Positions 25,142-34,918 are shown, numbered from the stretch's first letter. The stretch: DNA of 64,000 nt from Microbacterium sp. (GCF_031178445.1 NZ_JAPSIY010000005.1:1-64000); one strand, 5' to 3'. The notes: generated by a model from the letters alone, not told the origin. Made by a program: numbers and translations.

Positions 25142-25627
25142 ATGAGCAAGGCACAGACCGTCCCCACCACCGCCGTCGACCCGACCGTGGCCGCGGCCGC
25201 CGCGCAGTTCCTCTCCCCCGTCGTTCTGGGCCTCGAGGCGCTCACGGTCAACGGCAAGCAGGCGCACTGGCACGTGCGCGGCGCCAACTTCATCGGCGTG
25301 CACGAGCTGCTCGACACGATCGTGGCGCACGCCGGGGACTTCGCCGACACCGCTGCGGAGCGTATCGTCGCCCTCGGCCTGCCGATCGACGCACGCATCG
25401 GCACCGTCGCGGAGAAGGCCGGGAAGACCGCCGTCCCCGCCGGCTTCACGCAGTCAGACGACCTGGTGCGCGCGGTGATCAGCGACATCGACGCCATCCT
25501 GGTGGACGTGAAGGCCGCGATCGACGGTCTCGACGAGGTCGACCTGACCAGCCAGGACGTCGCGATCGAGATCATGCGCGGTCTTGAGAAGGACCGCTGG
25601 TTCCTGGTCTCGCACATCGCCGCCTGA
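25142..25627 (+). CDS. dps: Dps-family DNA-binding ferritin-like protein
   Basis: The 161-residue protein has the Dps ferroxidase motif: NGKQAHWHVRGANFIGVHELLD with His and Asp ligands (only the central part WHVRGANFIGVHELLD is cited as the signature), and HAGDFADTAAERI. Dps dodecamers oxidise and store iron and protect DNA under oxidative or starvation stress. The N-terminus is Ala/Thr-rich with few lysines, so DNA binding may be weak. AGGAGG precedes the ATG, and a terminator follows. Confidence 0.93.
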   Translation: MSKAQTVPTTAVDPTVAAAAAQFLSPVVLGLEALTVNGKQAHWHVRGANFIGVHELLDTIVAHAGDFADTAAERIVALGLPIDARIGTVAEKAGKTAVPAGFTQSDDLVRAVISDIDAILVDVKAAIDGLDEVDLTSQDVAIEIMRGLEKDRWFLVSHIAA

Positions 25628-25639
25628 GCGAACACCGCA

Positions 25640-25675
25640 GGACGGGCGTCGGAGCATCTGCTCCGGCGCCCGTCC
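25640..25675. terminator. Bidirectional terminator between dps and the amidohydrolase gene
   Basis: A 17-bp stem with one mismatch (25640-25656 with 25659-25675) and a very tight loop lies 13 nt after the dps stop and 5 nt before the end of the converging gene. Confidence 0.8.
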
Positions 25676-25679
25676 GCGT

Positions 25680-27161
25680 TCATCCGCGATGTGTGACTCT
25701 GCCACCCAGAATCGTGGCCACGACGGGCATCGATCGCAGTTCCTCGCGGTCGGCGGTCAGCGGGTCCATACCGCACAGCGCAAGATCCGCTGTCGTGCCG
25801 AGCGCGATCGTCGCGTCGCCGTGCCGGCTGCTCGCACGCAGCGCGGTCTCGGGCGACACCCGCTCCTCGGGGTGCCAGGCGTCGCGATCATCGTGCGTGC
25901 GGTGCACGGCGGCAGAGATGGTCAGCCACGGGTCGAGAGGTGCGACCGGTGCGTCGGAACCGAAACGCACCGGGATCCCGGCTGCCAGCAGCGTGGCGAG
26001 CGGATGCCCGATCGCCTGCTGATCCCGCCACAGGTCCGCTGCCATGTCACGGTCGTCCACGGCGTGCTCAGGCTGGACGCTGGCGACGACGCCCAAACGG
26101 GCGAAGCGCATGAGGTCGGCATGCCGCACCAGTTGAGCGTGCTCGATCGTTCCCCTGGCCTGTGTATACGTGAAGGCGTCCAGCGCGTGCGACACGGCAC
26201 GATCGCCGATCGCATGCACCGCGACATCGAGGCCGGATCCGGCTGCGATCATGAGCAGATCGCGCAGCTCGTCCGGTTCGATGGTGAGGACGCCGAAGTT
26301 CTGCGGGTCGTCTGCGTAAGCGTGCGAGCAGGCGGCCGTTCGAGTCCCCAGCGACCCGTCGGTGATCAGCTTCAGGGCGCCGACCCTGACCAGCCCGTTC
26401 GTCTCGCCGAGTTCGTCGCCGCTGCGCAGGCCTTCCCGGATCGCGCGCTGCAGATCCGCGCGATAGAACGCGAACTCGACGCGGTGAGAGTCGAAGCCGC
26501 GGGCGACGCGGCGGCGCCACGCGTCCGCGTTCCACGCCATGTCGAAGTCGACCAGTCCGGTGATCCCGCGCGCCGCGGCGCGCGCGCCGGCGGCATCCAC
26601 CGCGGCATCCACCACGGCGTCGTCGGCGGCGTTGAGGCGACGCGAGATCTCGAACGCGTCCTCTTCACGCAGCAGCCCGTCGTCGTCGAAGCCGTCGAAG
26701 CCCTCTCGCCGCAGCGCCGCGGAATTGAGCCAGACGCTGTGCACATCGGCGTTGATCAGGTACGTGGGCCGCTCTCCGGATGCCGCATCGAGCAGCGCGC
26801 GCGTGGGCCGGTCGGGCCAGAGCCCGTCTCTGAAGCCGGTTCCCACCACCCTGTCGTCGGGCAGCGGGGACGCCCCGGAGATCAGGCGAGCGGCCTCCGC
26901 TGCGCTGGATGCTTCCCCGAGCGGCAGGCGCTGCGCATCCAGCGCCCACTGCACGGTGTGCACATGGTGATCCCAGAGGCCGGGAACCACCCAGGTGCCT
27001 TGGGCGTCGAGCACGTCGGCAGTCACCTTCAGGATCCCGGCGGGTGCGATGTCGGCGATCACGCCGGACCGGATCAGGATGTCGACGGGCTCATCGGTGG
27101 GCAGGAGCTCTCTGCCCGGCCCGGCGATCCGCGCGGACCGCACCAGGAGATCGCCGCTCAT
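25680..27161 (-). CDS. Amidohydrolase family 3 (YtcJ-like) metal-dependent hydrolase
   Basis: The 493-residue protein has the amidohydrolase layout: an N-terminal beta-sandwich, the metal motif DHHVHTVQWA near residue 70, HAIGDRAVSHALD in the second half, and RFGSDAPVAPLDPW with the late metal Asp. The family hydrolyses amides or N-substituted compounds; the substrate is unknown. I use the ATG at 27161, which overlaps the paiB-like gene by 4 nt; a longer frame runs antisense to that gene and is rejected. Confidence 0.88.
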   Translation of the reverse strand: MSGDLLVRSARIAGPGRELLPTDEPVDILIRSGVIADIAPAGILKVTADVLDAQGTWVVPGLWDHHVHTVQWALDAQRLPLGEASSAAEAARLISGASPLPDDRVVGTGFRDGLWPDRPTRALLDAASGERPTYLINADVHSVWLNSAALRREGFDGFDDDGLLREEDAFEISRRLNAADDAVVDAAVDAAGARAAARGITGLVDFDMAWNADAWRRRVARGFDSHRVEFAFYRADLQRAIREGLRSGDELGETNGLVRVGALKLITDGSLGTRTAACSHAYADDPQNFGVLTIEPDELRDLLMIAAGSGLDVAVHAIGDRAVSHALDAFTYTQARGTIEHAQLVRHADLMRFARLGVVASVQPEHAVDDRDMAADLWRDQQAIGHPLATLLAAGIPVRFGSDAPVAPLDPWLTISAAVHRTHDDRDAWHPEERVSPETALRASSRHGDATIALGTTADLALCGMDPLTADREELRSMPVVATILGGRVTHRG

Positions 27162-27799
27162 GCCCGATGCGCCAGACGTGCCTCGTGCGCCCGGCGCATC
27201 TCGGAGGCGAGTGCGGGGTTCGCGTACACGCCGTCGCCATCCAGCTCGGCGATCACCGTCTCGACGATGCTGTCGGGCTTGTTCTGGCTCAGCTTGCGCT
27301 TCGCCGAGACGCGCGTGGGTGTGAGCCGGAAGCCGACGGTGCCGGCCTCGAGAGCATGCACGAACTCCTCGGTGTTCGGGGGCTCCCACATCAGGCGCGG
27401 TTGCTCCAGCCTGCCTTCGAACCGTGCGACCAGGTCGTCGAGGATCTTCAGGTTCTCCTGCGGATCGACGATCTCGGGGATGCCCGCCAGGTGAACGGCA
27501 GTGTAGTTCCACGTCGGCACCGCACGCACGTCGCCGTACCAGCCGGGCGAGATGTAGCCGTGCGGACCTTGGAAGACGAGTAGGAGCTCACGCTCACCCA
27601 GATGGAGCACCTGATCGTCGGGTTTGCCGACATGCCCGACGACCGTGAGGTCCTCGCGGTCCGGATCCAGAAGCACCGGATAGTGCGAGGCGACCAGGCC
27701 GTCGTCACCGATCGCGATGGCCGTCGCCCACGGGTTCTGTGCGATCACCCTGCGCAGCTCTGCGACATCGGTCATGGCGAAGCTGGGATTCTGACGCAT
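27158..27799 (-). CDS. paiB: FMN-binding PaiB-family protein
   Basis: The 213-residue protein matches the PaiB family of FMN-binding split-barrel proteins: ASHYPVLLDPD, GHVGKPDDQVLH, SPGWYGDVRAVPTWNYTAVH and LSQNKP near the C-terminus. PaiB was described in Bacillus subtilis as a negative regulator of sporulation and degradative enzyme genes; family members more likely act as flavin-dependent enzymes. It forms an operon with the amidohydrolase. The start looks leaderless (TAATCT ends 6 nt before the ATG). Confidence 0.9.
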   Translation of the reverse strand: MRQNPSFAMTDVAELRRVIAQNPWATAIAIGDDGLVASHYPVLLDPDREDLTVVGHVGKPDDQVLHLGERELLLVFQGPHGYISPGWYGDVRAVPTWNYTAVHLAGIPEIVDPQENLKILDDLVARFEGRLEQPRLMWEPPNTEEFVHALEAGTVGFRLTPTRVSAKRKLSQNKPDSIVETVIAELDGDGVYANPALASEMRRAHEARLAHRA

Positions 27800-27805
27800 G
27801 AGACC

Positions 27806-27811
27806 AGATTA
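27806..27811 (-). promoter_or_regulatory. Leaderless promoter of paiB
   Basis: On the minus strand TAATCT ends 6 nt before the ATG at 27799. There is no Shine-Dalgarno sequence. Confidence 0.55.
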
Positions 27812-27861
27812 CGGTGCGGCGGCGGGGACGGACCTGCGCCCGCCGCCCGCCGCCGCGAACG

Positions 27862-29343
27862 TCACTTCCTGTCGCCGACCACTGGGATCGCCTGTGTCTT
27901 CCACTCTTCGAAGTCCTTGTCGCCGGCCATGAAGGCGTCGACCTCGTCCTTCGTCGCTCGCAGCTTCGGATCGTTGTCGAGGTACTTCTTCGTCTCCCGT
28001 GCGATGAGCCCGGAGAGGATCAGCAGACCGATCAGGTTGGGGATCGCCATCAGGCCGTTCATCACGTCGGAGAACGCCCAGACGACGCCGAGCTGCACCG
28101 TGCAACCCACGAACACGACGAGCGAGAAGAGCACCCGGAACGGCATCACGGCGCGGCGGCCGAGCAGGCGCTCGATGTTGCGCTCGCCGTAGTACGACCA
28201 GCCGAGGATCGTCGAGCCGGCGAACATCACCAGGCCGATGGTGACGATGTAGTGGCCCCAGTCGCCGGGAAGACCGTGCGAGAACGCCTCGCCGGTCATC
28301 AGGGCGGGACTGATCTGCTCGCCGGTCTCGGGATCGGTCATGTTCCACACACCCGTTGTGATGATCACGAGGCCCGTGCAGGTGACGACGATGATGGTGT
28401 CGATGAAGGTCTGCGTCATCGACACCAGCCCCTGACGCACCGGGTGGCTCGTCTTCGCCGCAGCGGCGGCGATGGCCGCCGAGCCCATTCCCGACTCGTT
28501 GGAGAAGATGCCGCGAGCGACGCCGAACTGCACGGCGATGATGATCGCCGAGCCGGCGAAGCCGCCGACGGCGCTCGTGCCCGTGAAGGCGTCGGTGAAG
28601 ATCTGCGCGAACGCGGCGGGCACGCCGCCGATGTTCGCGATCAGGATGTACAGCGCGCCGATGACGTAGAAGATGATCATGATCGGGACGAGCCCGGCGG
28701 TGACCCTGCCGATCGACTTGATGCCGCCGACCAGCACCAGCAGGGCGAAGATCGTCAGCACGAGGCCGGACACCCAGGTGGGAACGTTGAAGCTGTTCTC
28801 CATGTTGGTGGCGATCGAGTTGCCCTGCGTCATGTTGCCGATGCCGAAGCAGGCGATCACCGCGGCGATCGCGAAGAACAGCGCGAGGAACTTGCCGAAG
28901 CGGTTCGGGATGCCGCGTTCGAGGTAGTACTGCGGGCCGCCCGACTTCTCACCCGCCTCGTCGGTCTTGCGGAAGCGCACGCCGAGGAAGGCCTCGGAGT
29001 ACTTCGAAGCCATGCCGAGCAGGCCCGTGACCCACATCCAGAACAGCGCACCGGGACCGCCGATCCCGATGGCCGTCGCCACGCCGACGATGTTGCCGGT
29101 TCCGACCGTTGCGGCCAGCGCGGTGGTGAGCGCCTGGAACTGCGAGATGTCGCCATCCGTGCCCGGGTCCTTGCGCGTGAAGAGACCGAGGCGCAGTGCT
29201 GCACCAAGGCGGAGGAACTGCAGGCCGCCGAGGCGGATCGTGAGGTACAGGCCGGTGCCGAGCAGCAGCGGAATGAGGATCCAGGGTCCCCAGATCCACG
29301 AGCTGAGCCCCGCTAGAAAGGTCTCCAGACCGGTCAGGTCCAT
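27862..29343 (-). CDS. Sodium:alanine symporter family protein
   Basis: The 493-residue transporter has about ten membrane segments and the AgcS family motifs GTGNIVGVATAIGIGGPGA and FIDTIIVVTCTGLVI. It imports alanine or glycine with sodium. GGAG precedes the ATG at 29343, and TATGAT on the minus strand (29383-29388) is a good -10 with a leader of about 33 nt. The C-terminal 50 residues are hydrophilic. The family is secure; the substrate is inferred. Confidence 0.93.
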   Translation of the reverse strand: MDLTGLETFLAGLSSWIWGPWILIPLLLGTGLYLTIRLGGLQFLRLGAALRLGLFTRKDPGTDGDISQFQALTTALAATVGTGNIVGVATAIGIGGPGALFWMWVTGLLGMASKYSEAFLGVRFRKTDEAGEKSGGPQYYLERGIPNRFGKFLALFFAIAAVIACFGIGNMTQGNSIATNMENSFNVPTWVSGLVLTIFALLVLVGGIKSIGRVTAGLVPIMIIFYVIGALYILIANIGGVPAAFAQIFTDAFTGTSAVGGFAGSAIIIAVQFGVARGIFSNESGMGSAAIAAAAAKTSHPVRQGLVSMTQTFIDTIIVVTCTGLVIITTGVWNMTDPETGEQISPALMTGEAFSHGLPGDWGHYIVTIGLVMFAGSTILGWSYYGERNIERLLGRRAVMPFRVLFSLVVFVGCTVQLGVVWAFSDVMNGLMAIPNLIGLLILSGLIARETKKYLDNDPKLRATKDEVDAFMAGDKDFEEWKTQAIPVVGDRK

Positions 29344-29382
29344 GGCTTCTCCTGTCGTGCGTCGTTGCAAAGGGATTCCGTC

Positions 29383-29388
29383 ATCATA
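29383..29388 (-). promoter_or_regulatory. -10 element of the alanine symporter gene
   Basis: TATGAT on the minus strand lies about 40 nt before the start codon, in an AT-richer patch; the gene has a normal ribosome binding site. Confidence 0.5.
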
Positions 29389-29448
29389 TTCTCAGCAGGC
29401 GCACAGGTTCACTTCGACCTGCGGCGTGCCGAGGCCGGCGTACAGCTC

Positions 29449-30462
29449 TCACCGCTGGCAGAAGGGGCACCAGTAGAGCTTGCGCGCCCCGATCTCCTCG
29501 AGTGCGATCTCGGTTCCGCACACACGGCACGGCAGGCCGGCGCGGTGATAGACCCAGTGCCGGTCGTCCCTGTGAGCCATGGCGGCGCGGTACGCCTCCG
29601 GCGAGAGGTCGTCCATGGTCATCATCTGACCGGTCTCGACGCCGATCGCCAGCAGGCGCACCCAGTCCCGCCACAGTTCGCGGACGACGTCTTCGGGGAC
29701 GTCTCGGCCGGGGGTGTGCGGCTCGAGCCGGGCCCGGTACAGCATCTCGGCGCGATACACGTTGCCGATGCCGCTCACGACCGCCTGGTCCATGAGCAGA
29801 AGAGCGATCGGAACGGCCTTCCGGCGCACGGCGGAGACGAACCGCTCCTCGCCCTCAGCGGGATCGCCCACGAGCGGGTCGGGGCCGAGCTTCGCCACCG
29901 TGGCGAGCATCTCATCCGGGGTCTGCAGAGCGCACGCGGTCGGGCCGCGCAGGTCGGCGCACGTCACGGAAGTCAGCAGGCGGAGCCGCACCTGACCGAC
30001 GATCGGCGGCGGCCATTCATCGCCTTCGTCTTCCAGCCCCCTAGTCTGCTCCGACATGCGCACATGCACTCTCGTCCGGCGAGGGGCGCCGATGGAGTTC
30101 AGCGAGTTCTCCCCCGCGGCGTCGAAGATCGGCGTCGCGGGATCCGTGTCGTCGAGCACCGCGCCGCGCTGGTTCGTCTGTCCCATTCGCCCATTGGCCG
30201 ATGCGATGGTCGGGTCGACGAGGATCTCACCCGCGAAGTCCCAAGCGCCGTACAGACCCAGATGCACCCTCAGCCAGATGTCACCGTCGAACTCGAGGAA
30301 CATCTGCTTGCCGACCGCCTTCGCCTGCATCATCTCGCGGGCGTCGATTACCGCAGCTCCCTCGGCGAAACGCCCCTGCGGGCTGGAGGCACCCACCTGC
30401 CTGCCGACGAAGTTGCGGGCGAACTGCCGAGCGATGCGATGGACGGAGTGACCTTCGGGCAT
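29449..30462 (-). CDS. Fpg/Nei-family DNA glycosylase/AP lyase (Nei2-like)
   Basis: The 337-residue protein begins MPEGHSVHR, giving the catalytic Pro1 amine and Glu2 after Met removal, and has the lysine in QAKAVGKQMF near residue 50, a helix-two-turn-helix with GIGNVYRAE, and a C-terminal zinc finger CRVC...CPFC. It excises oxidised bases and cleaves at AP sites. It starts one base after the rpiB stop, so the two are co-translated. A final Arg in the zinc finger is intact, so it is predicted active. Confidence 0.93.
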   Translation of the reverse strand: MPEGHSVHRIARQFARNFVGRQVGASSPQGRFAEGAAVIDAREMMQAKAVGKQMFLEFDGDIWLRVHLGLYGAWDFAGEILVDPTIASANGRMGQTNQRGAVLDDTDPATPIFDAAGENSLNSIGAPRRTRVHVRMSEQTRGLEDEGDEWPPPIVGQVRLRLLTSVTCADLRGPTACALQTPDEMLATVAKLGPDPLVGDPAEGEERFVSAVRRKAVPIALLLMDQAVVSGIGNVYRAEMLYRARLEPHTPGRDVPEDVVRELWRDWVRLLAIGVETGQMMTMDDLSPEAYRAAMAHRDDRHWVYHRAGLPCRVCGTEIALEEIGARKLYWCPFCQR

Positions 30463-30463
30463 G

Positions 30464-30949
30464 TCAGGACCGCGGGTCGGGCAGCAGGGAGCCGTCGCGT
30501 TCGAAGTCGGCGATCTGGCCGATTCTCCGTACGTGACGTTCGTCGCCGGGGAACGGCGTTGCGATGAACGTGTCGATGAAAGAAGTCACCTCTTCGAAGC
30601 TGTGTTGACGCGCACCGATCGAGATCACGTTCGCATCGTTGTGCTCGCGTGCCAGCTCTGCGGTCGACAGGTTCCACACCAGCGCCGCGCGGATCCCTTC
30701 GACCTTGTTCGCCGCGATCTGCTCCCCGTTGCCTGAGCCGCCGAACACGACGCCCAGCGCCTCGACGCCGGTGCGCTGATCTGCGACGACCGCCTGCGCG
30801 GCGCGGATGCAGAACGCGGGATAGTCGTCGAGCGGGTCGTACTCCACAGGCCCGTGATCGATCACCTCGTGCCCGGCCGTGCGCAGATGCTCCTGAAGTC
30901 GCGTCGAGAAGTCGAGGCCGGCGTGATCGGTGGCGATGTGGATGCGCAT
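30464..30949 (-). CDS. rpiB: Ribose-5-phosphate isomerase B
   Basis: RpiB interconverts ribose 5-phosphate and ribulose 5-phosphate in the pentose phosphate pathway. The 161-residue protein has ATDHAGLDF at the N-terminus, the anion hole GGSGNGEQIAANK, and WNLSTAELAREHNDAN with His for ring opening. The cysteine base of the E. coli enzyme is absent and Glu in SGNGE probably replaces it, as in mycobacterial RpiB. The start looks leaderless. Confidence 0.95.
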   Translation of the reverse strand: MRIHIATDHAGLDFSTRLQEHLRTAGHEVIDHGPVEYDPLDDYPAFCIRAAQAVVADQRTGVEALGVVFGGSGNGEQIAANKVEGIRAALVWNLSTAELAREHNDANVISIGARQHSFEEVTSFIDTFIATPFPGDERHVRRIGQIADFERDGSLLPDPRS

Positions 30950-30956
30950 GCGGACG

Positions 30957-30962
30957 ATTCTA
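30957..30962 (-). promoter_or_regulatory. Leaderless promoter of rpiB-nei
   Basis: TAGAAT on the minus strand ends 7 nt before the rpiB ATG, with no Shine-Dalgarno sequence. Confidence 0.55.
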
Positions 30963-31018
30963 TTTCGGCGGCGTGGCGCACGTCGGGCGGTGATCCGATC
31001 CGATCGGCGGGCGTGGGC

Positions 31019-32203
31019 TCAGGGAGCGATGCCGGCAGCCGCGGGCTTGAAGCCCGCGCGAACGTTCTCGCAGCATCCCGGCCTGCAGACGTCGAACGCA
31101 GGCCCGAGCGACGTCACATGAGCGCGATCGGACGGCGGGCGCCCCTCCAGCCGCTCCTGGATGAGGTCCACGATGCCGGCGACGAACGAGGCCGACACGC
31201 CAGGCGTCGGTGTGCGCGTGAACTCGAGTCCCGCGCTCTCGGCCGCATCCTTCGCCTCGGTGTCGAGATCCCAGAGCACCTCCATGTGATCGCTCATGAA
31301 TCCCAGGGGGACGACGACGACAGCCTTGCGGCCGCGCCGGGGAAGCTCACCGATGACGTCGCACACGTCCGGCTCCAGCCACGGCTGCGTCGGCGGCCCC
31401 GAGCGCGACTGGTAGACGAGCTCCCACGGCACCGACGCCGCCGAAGGCAGCAGCTGCGCGACCCGGTCCATGACCCACGCCGCCACAGCCTCGTGTTGGG
31501 CGGCGTACGCGCCGCCCCTCCCCCAGTCCACGTCCCGCGGTCCGGAGCGCTCGGCATCCGCGGTGGGGATGCTGTGCGTCGAGAACAGCACCTGCACCTT
31601 CTCGGGGGCGATCCCGTCTTCGATGAAGCGGGCCACCCCGTCGTGCACGCCCTCGACGAAGGCCTGCACGAACCCGGGGTGATCGTAGAAGGGGCGGATC
31701 TTGTCGATGGTCACCACGCCGTCGTACTCTGTGCCGTCCAGCACACGGGCGAAGTCCTCCCGGTACTGACGGCAGCTGGAGAAGGAGCTGTAGGCGCTGG
31801 TGGCGAAAGCGAGCAGGGTCGTGTCGCCGTTGCCGGCCGCTTCGGCGACCGCGTCCTCGAGGTAAGGCGTCCAGTTGCGGTTGCCCCAGTACACCGGCAG
31901 CTCGATCGAGCGCGCCGCGAGTTCCGCCTCGAGTGCATCCTTCAGCGCGCGGTTCTGCCCGTTGATCGGGCTTACTCCGCCGAAGTGCCGGTAGTGGTGG
32001 GCGACTTCTTCGAGGCGCTCGTCCGGGATGCCCCGACCCCTGGTGACGTTGCGCAGGAACGGGATCACGTCGTCCTGCCCCTCTGGCCCGCCGAAACCGG
32101 CGAGCAGTATCGCGTCGTATGCGACGGGCCGCTCGGTGTACGGGGCACCTGCTGCGGCTGCGGGAGAAGCGTGGGGAACGACATCCGGTACAGAGGAACT
32201 CAC
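31019..32203 (-). CDS. hemH: Ferrochelatase (actinobacterial coproporphyrin type)
   Basis: The 394-residue enzyme inserts ferrous iron into a porphyrin late in haem synthesis; in actinobacteria the substrate is coproporphyrin III (CpfC). Motifs are LLAGFGGPEG at the N-terminus, FATSAYSSFSSCRQYRED and LFSTHSIPTADAE with the active-site His, and QSRSGPPTQPWLEPD. The C-terminal CRPGCC, with an earlier Cys, could bind the [2Fe-2S] cluster seen in some family members. The GTG start follows GAGG closely. It converges with nothing; pepN diverges upstream. Confidence 0.94.
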   Translation of the reverse strand: MSSSVPDVVPHASPAAAAGAPYTERPVAYDAILLAGFGGPEGQDDVIPFLRNVTRGRGIPDERLEEVAHHYRHFGGVSPINGQNRALKDALEAELAARSIELPVYWGNRNWTPYLEDAVAEAAGNGDTTLLAFATSAYSSFSSCRQYREDFARVLDGTEYDGVVTIDKIRPFYDHPGFVQAFVEGVHDGVARFIEDGIAPEKVQVLFSTHSIPTADAERSGPRDVDWGRGGAYAAQHEAVAAWVMDRVAQLLPSAASVPWELVYQSRSGPPTQPWLEPDVCDVIGELPRRGRKAVVVVPLGFMSDHMEVLWDLDTEAKDAAESAGLEFTRTPTPGVSASFVAGIVDLIQERLEGRPPSDRAHVTSLGPAFDVCRPGCCENVRAGFKPAAAGIAP

Positions 32204-32347
32204 GACCTCGATCCTTCCACCCGTGGCTATGAGCCAGCGGCGAGACGATTCGCGAGATCGCGGCGCTGGCGTAGGCTGTCAGGGTTGTCGTCGGCGCCAG
32301 CAGCGTCGACGCGGGACGACATCCCCTCACCACTGGGAGAATCAGCT

Positions 32348-34918
32348 GTGCCTGGAGAAAACCTCACCCGTACCGAAGCGCAGGAGCGCCGCGCCGTCAT
32401 CGACACGCAGTCCTATCAGGTCTCGCTCGATCTCACCAAGGGAGCCGAGGTCTTCGGCTCTCGCAGTGTGGTGCGCTTCAGCGCCACGCCCGGCAGCTTC
32501 ACCTTCATCGACCTGATCGCCCGCGATGTGCGCGAGATCACGCTCAACGGCGAGCAGATCGACCCGACGGAGGCGTTCGCCGACTCACGCATCGCGCTGA
32601 GCGATCTGCAGGCCGAGAACGTGCTCATCGTTGACGCCGACTGCCTCTACACCAACACGGGTGAGGGCCTGCACCGCTTCGTCGACCCTGTCGACGGCGA
32701 GGTCTACCTGTACTCCCAGTTCGAGGTCCCTGACTCCCGTCGCGTCTTCGCGGTGTTCGAGCAGCCCGACTTGAAGGCGACCTTCCAGTTCACGGTGACG
32801 GCGCCGGCCGCGTGGAAGGTCGTGTCGAACTCTCCCACGCCCGAGCCGATCGTCCACGACGACGGCGGGACGGCCACTTGGGGATTCGAGCCGACCCCGC
32901 GCATCTCCTCGTACATCACGGCCCTGATCGCGGGTCCCTACGAGTCCACCTTCTCTGAGCTGACCAGCGCGTCCGGCCAGGTCATCCCGCTCGGCGTGTA
33001 CGGCCGCAAGAGCCTCTGGCAGCACCTCGACGCCGACTACATCTTCGACAAGACGCGTGAGGGCTTCGCCTACTTCGAGTCGAAGTTCGGCGTGCCCTAC
33101 CCGTTCGCGAAGTACGACCAGCTGTTCGTCCCCGAGTTCAACGCGGGCGCAATGGAGAACGCGGGCGCGGTCACCTTCACCGAGACGTACGTGTTCCGCA
33201 GCAAGGTGACGGATGCCGTCAAGGAGCGCCGGGTCGTCACGATCCTGCACGAGCTCGCGCACATGTGGTTCGGCGACCTCGTCACCATGAAGTGGTGGAA
33301 CGACCTGTGGCTGAACGAGTCGTTCGCGGAGTGGGCATCGACCATCGCCACCGCCGAGGCGACCGAGTGGACTGAGGCCTGGACCACGTTCAACGCGATG
33401 GAGAAGACGTGGGCCTACCGGCAGGACCAGCTGCCCTCGACGCATCCGATCGTCGCCGAGATCAACGACCTGCAGGACGTGCAGGTCAACTTCGACGGCA
33501 TCACGTACGCCAAGGGCGGCTCGGTGCTCAAGCAGCTGGCCGCCTGGGTGGGTATCGACGCGTTCTTCGCCGGCGTCGGCCAGTATTTCCAGAAGCACTC
33601 CTGGGGCAACACCGAGCTCAGCGACCTGCTCACCGAGCTCGAGGCGACGAGCGGTCGTGAGCTGAGCAGCTGGGCGAAGAAGTGGCTGGAGACGGCCGGC
33701 GTGAACACGCTCTCGCCCGTGATCGCCGAGGACGCCTCCGGTGCGATCACCCGGTTCGCGGTCACCCAGACCGCCCCCGCCGATTACCCGACCATCCGGC
33801 CGCACCGACTGGGCATCGGTTTCTACAACCTGTCGGCATCCGATGACGGCAAGGGTGACGCGCTGGTGCGCACGCACTACGTCGAGGTGGACGTCGACGG
33901 CGACCGCACCGAGGTCCCGGAGCTTCAGGGGCTGAAGCGCCCCGACATGGTGCTGCTCAACGACAATGACCTCGCGTACGCGAAGATCCGGCTCGACGAG
34001 AGGTCGCTGGAGACGGCGATCGCCCACCTCGCGGACATCAGCGACCCGCTCGCACGCTCCCTGGTGTGGGGCGCGGCGTGGGATCAGACCCGCGACGCCG
34101 AGACGGCGGCATCCGCCTATATCGACCTCGTACTGGGCAACATCGGCCGCGAGACGGAGTCGACCACGGTGCGCACCACCCTGGCTCAGCTGCAGCTCGC
34201 CGCGAACCACTATGTCGCGCCGGGCTCACGTGCCGCTGCCCGCGAGAGGATCGCCGACGGACTGTGGGCGCTCGCCCAGCACGCCGAGGCCGGCAGCGAC
34301 AGCCAACTGCAGCTCGTCATGGCGTTCGCGAACGCGCTCGTCACGCCGGAGCACGCCGGGATCGTCGGCCGTCTGCGCGCGGGCGAGGAAACGCTGCCCG
34401 GCCTCGAGATCGACACCGACCTCTCCTGGCAGCTGCTGATCGGCCTGGCTGCCGCCGGTGCCACCGACGCCGCCGCGATCGATGCGGCCCTCTCGGCGGA
34501 CAACACCGCCAAGGGCGCGGAGTTCGCCGCGCAGGCGCGCGCGGCGCTCCCGAACGCCGAGGCGAAGCAGGCCGCGTGGTCGGCGCTGATCGAGCGCGAC
34601 GACCAGCCGAACACGATCGTCCGCGCCGCCGCTGCCGGCTTCGTGCACCCGTCGGGCGCCGATGTGCTCGGAGAGTTCATCCCGAAGTACTTCGACATGC
34701 TGATCCCGATCTGGGAGGGCCGCACGTATCAGATCGCCGACTATCTGATCGTGGGCCTGTACCCTCGCCCGCTGGCGAATGTCGAGCTGCGCGACGCGAC
34801 CAGATCCTGGCTCGCGGCGAACCAGGACGCCGCGCCCGCGCTGCGACGCCTGGTGCACGAGAACCTCGCCGACGTGGAGCGCGCGTTGGCGGCACAGGCG
34901 CGCGACGCCGAGGACTGA
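32348..34918 (+). CDS. pepN: Aminopeptidase N (M1 family)
   Basis: The 856-residue zinc aminopeptidase removes N-terminal residues from peptides in the cytoplasm. It has the exopeptidase motif GAMEN at 267-271, zinc site HELAH at 301-305 with Glu324 as third ligand (HEXXH-X18-E), and the ERAP1-like C-terminal domain. Length fits actinobacterial PepN. The start is GTG 32348 with GGGAG 8-10 nt upstream; 498 further in-frame codons upstream are antisense to hemH and are rejected. Confidence 0.96.
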   Translation: MPGENLTRTEAQERRAVIDTQSYQVSLDLTKGAEVFGSRSVVRFSATPGSFTFIDLIARDVREITLNGEQIDPTEAFADSRIALSDLQAENVLIVDADCLYTNTGEGLHRFVDPVDGEVYLYSQFEVPDSRRVFAVFEQPDLKATFQFTVTAPAAWKVVSNSPTPEPIVHDDGGTATWGFEPTPRISSYITALIAGPYESTFSELTSASGQVIPLGVYGRKSLWQHLDADYIFDKTREGFAYFESKFGVPYPFAKYDQLFVPEFNAGAMENAGAVTFTETYVFRSKVTDAVKERRVVTILHELAHMWFGDLVTMKWWNDLWLNESFAEWASTIATAEATEWTEAWTTFNAMEKTWAYRQDQLPSTHPIVAEINDLQDVQVNFDGITYAKGGSVLKQLAAWVGIDAFFAGVGQYFQKHSWGNTELSDLLTELEATSGRELSSWAKKWLETAGVNTLSPVIAEDASGAITRFAVTQTAPADYPTIRPHRLGIGFYNLSASDDGKGDALVRTHYVEVDVDGDRTEVPELQGLKRPDMVLLNDNDLAYAKIRLDERSLETAIAHLADISDPLARSLVWGAAWDQTRDAETAASAYIDLVLGNIGRETESTTVRTTLAQLQLAANHYVAPGSRAAARERIADGLWALAQHAEAGSDSQLQLVMAFANALVTPEHAGIVGRLRAGEETLPGLEIDTDLSWQLLIGLAAAGATDAAAIDAALSADNTAKGAEFAAQARAALPNAEAKQAAWSALIERDDQPNTIVRAAAAGFVHPSGADVLGEFIPKYFDMLIPIWEGRTYQIADYLIVGLYPRPLANVELRDATRSWLAANQDAAPALRRLVHENLADVERALAAQARDAED

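Noticed and set aside
27814..29316. Plus-strand frame of 500 codons opposite the alanine symporter gene
   Set aside because: His/Asp/Glu-rich antisense shadow of a clear transporter gene.
30854..32347. N-terminal extension of PepN by 498 codons
   Set aside because: The extension is antisense to hemH; the GTG at 32348 has a good ribosome binding site and matches family length.
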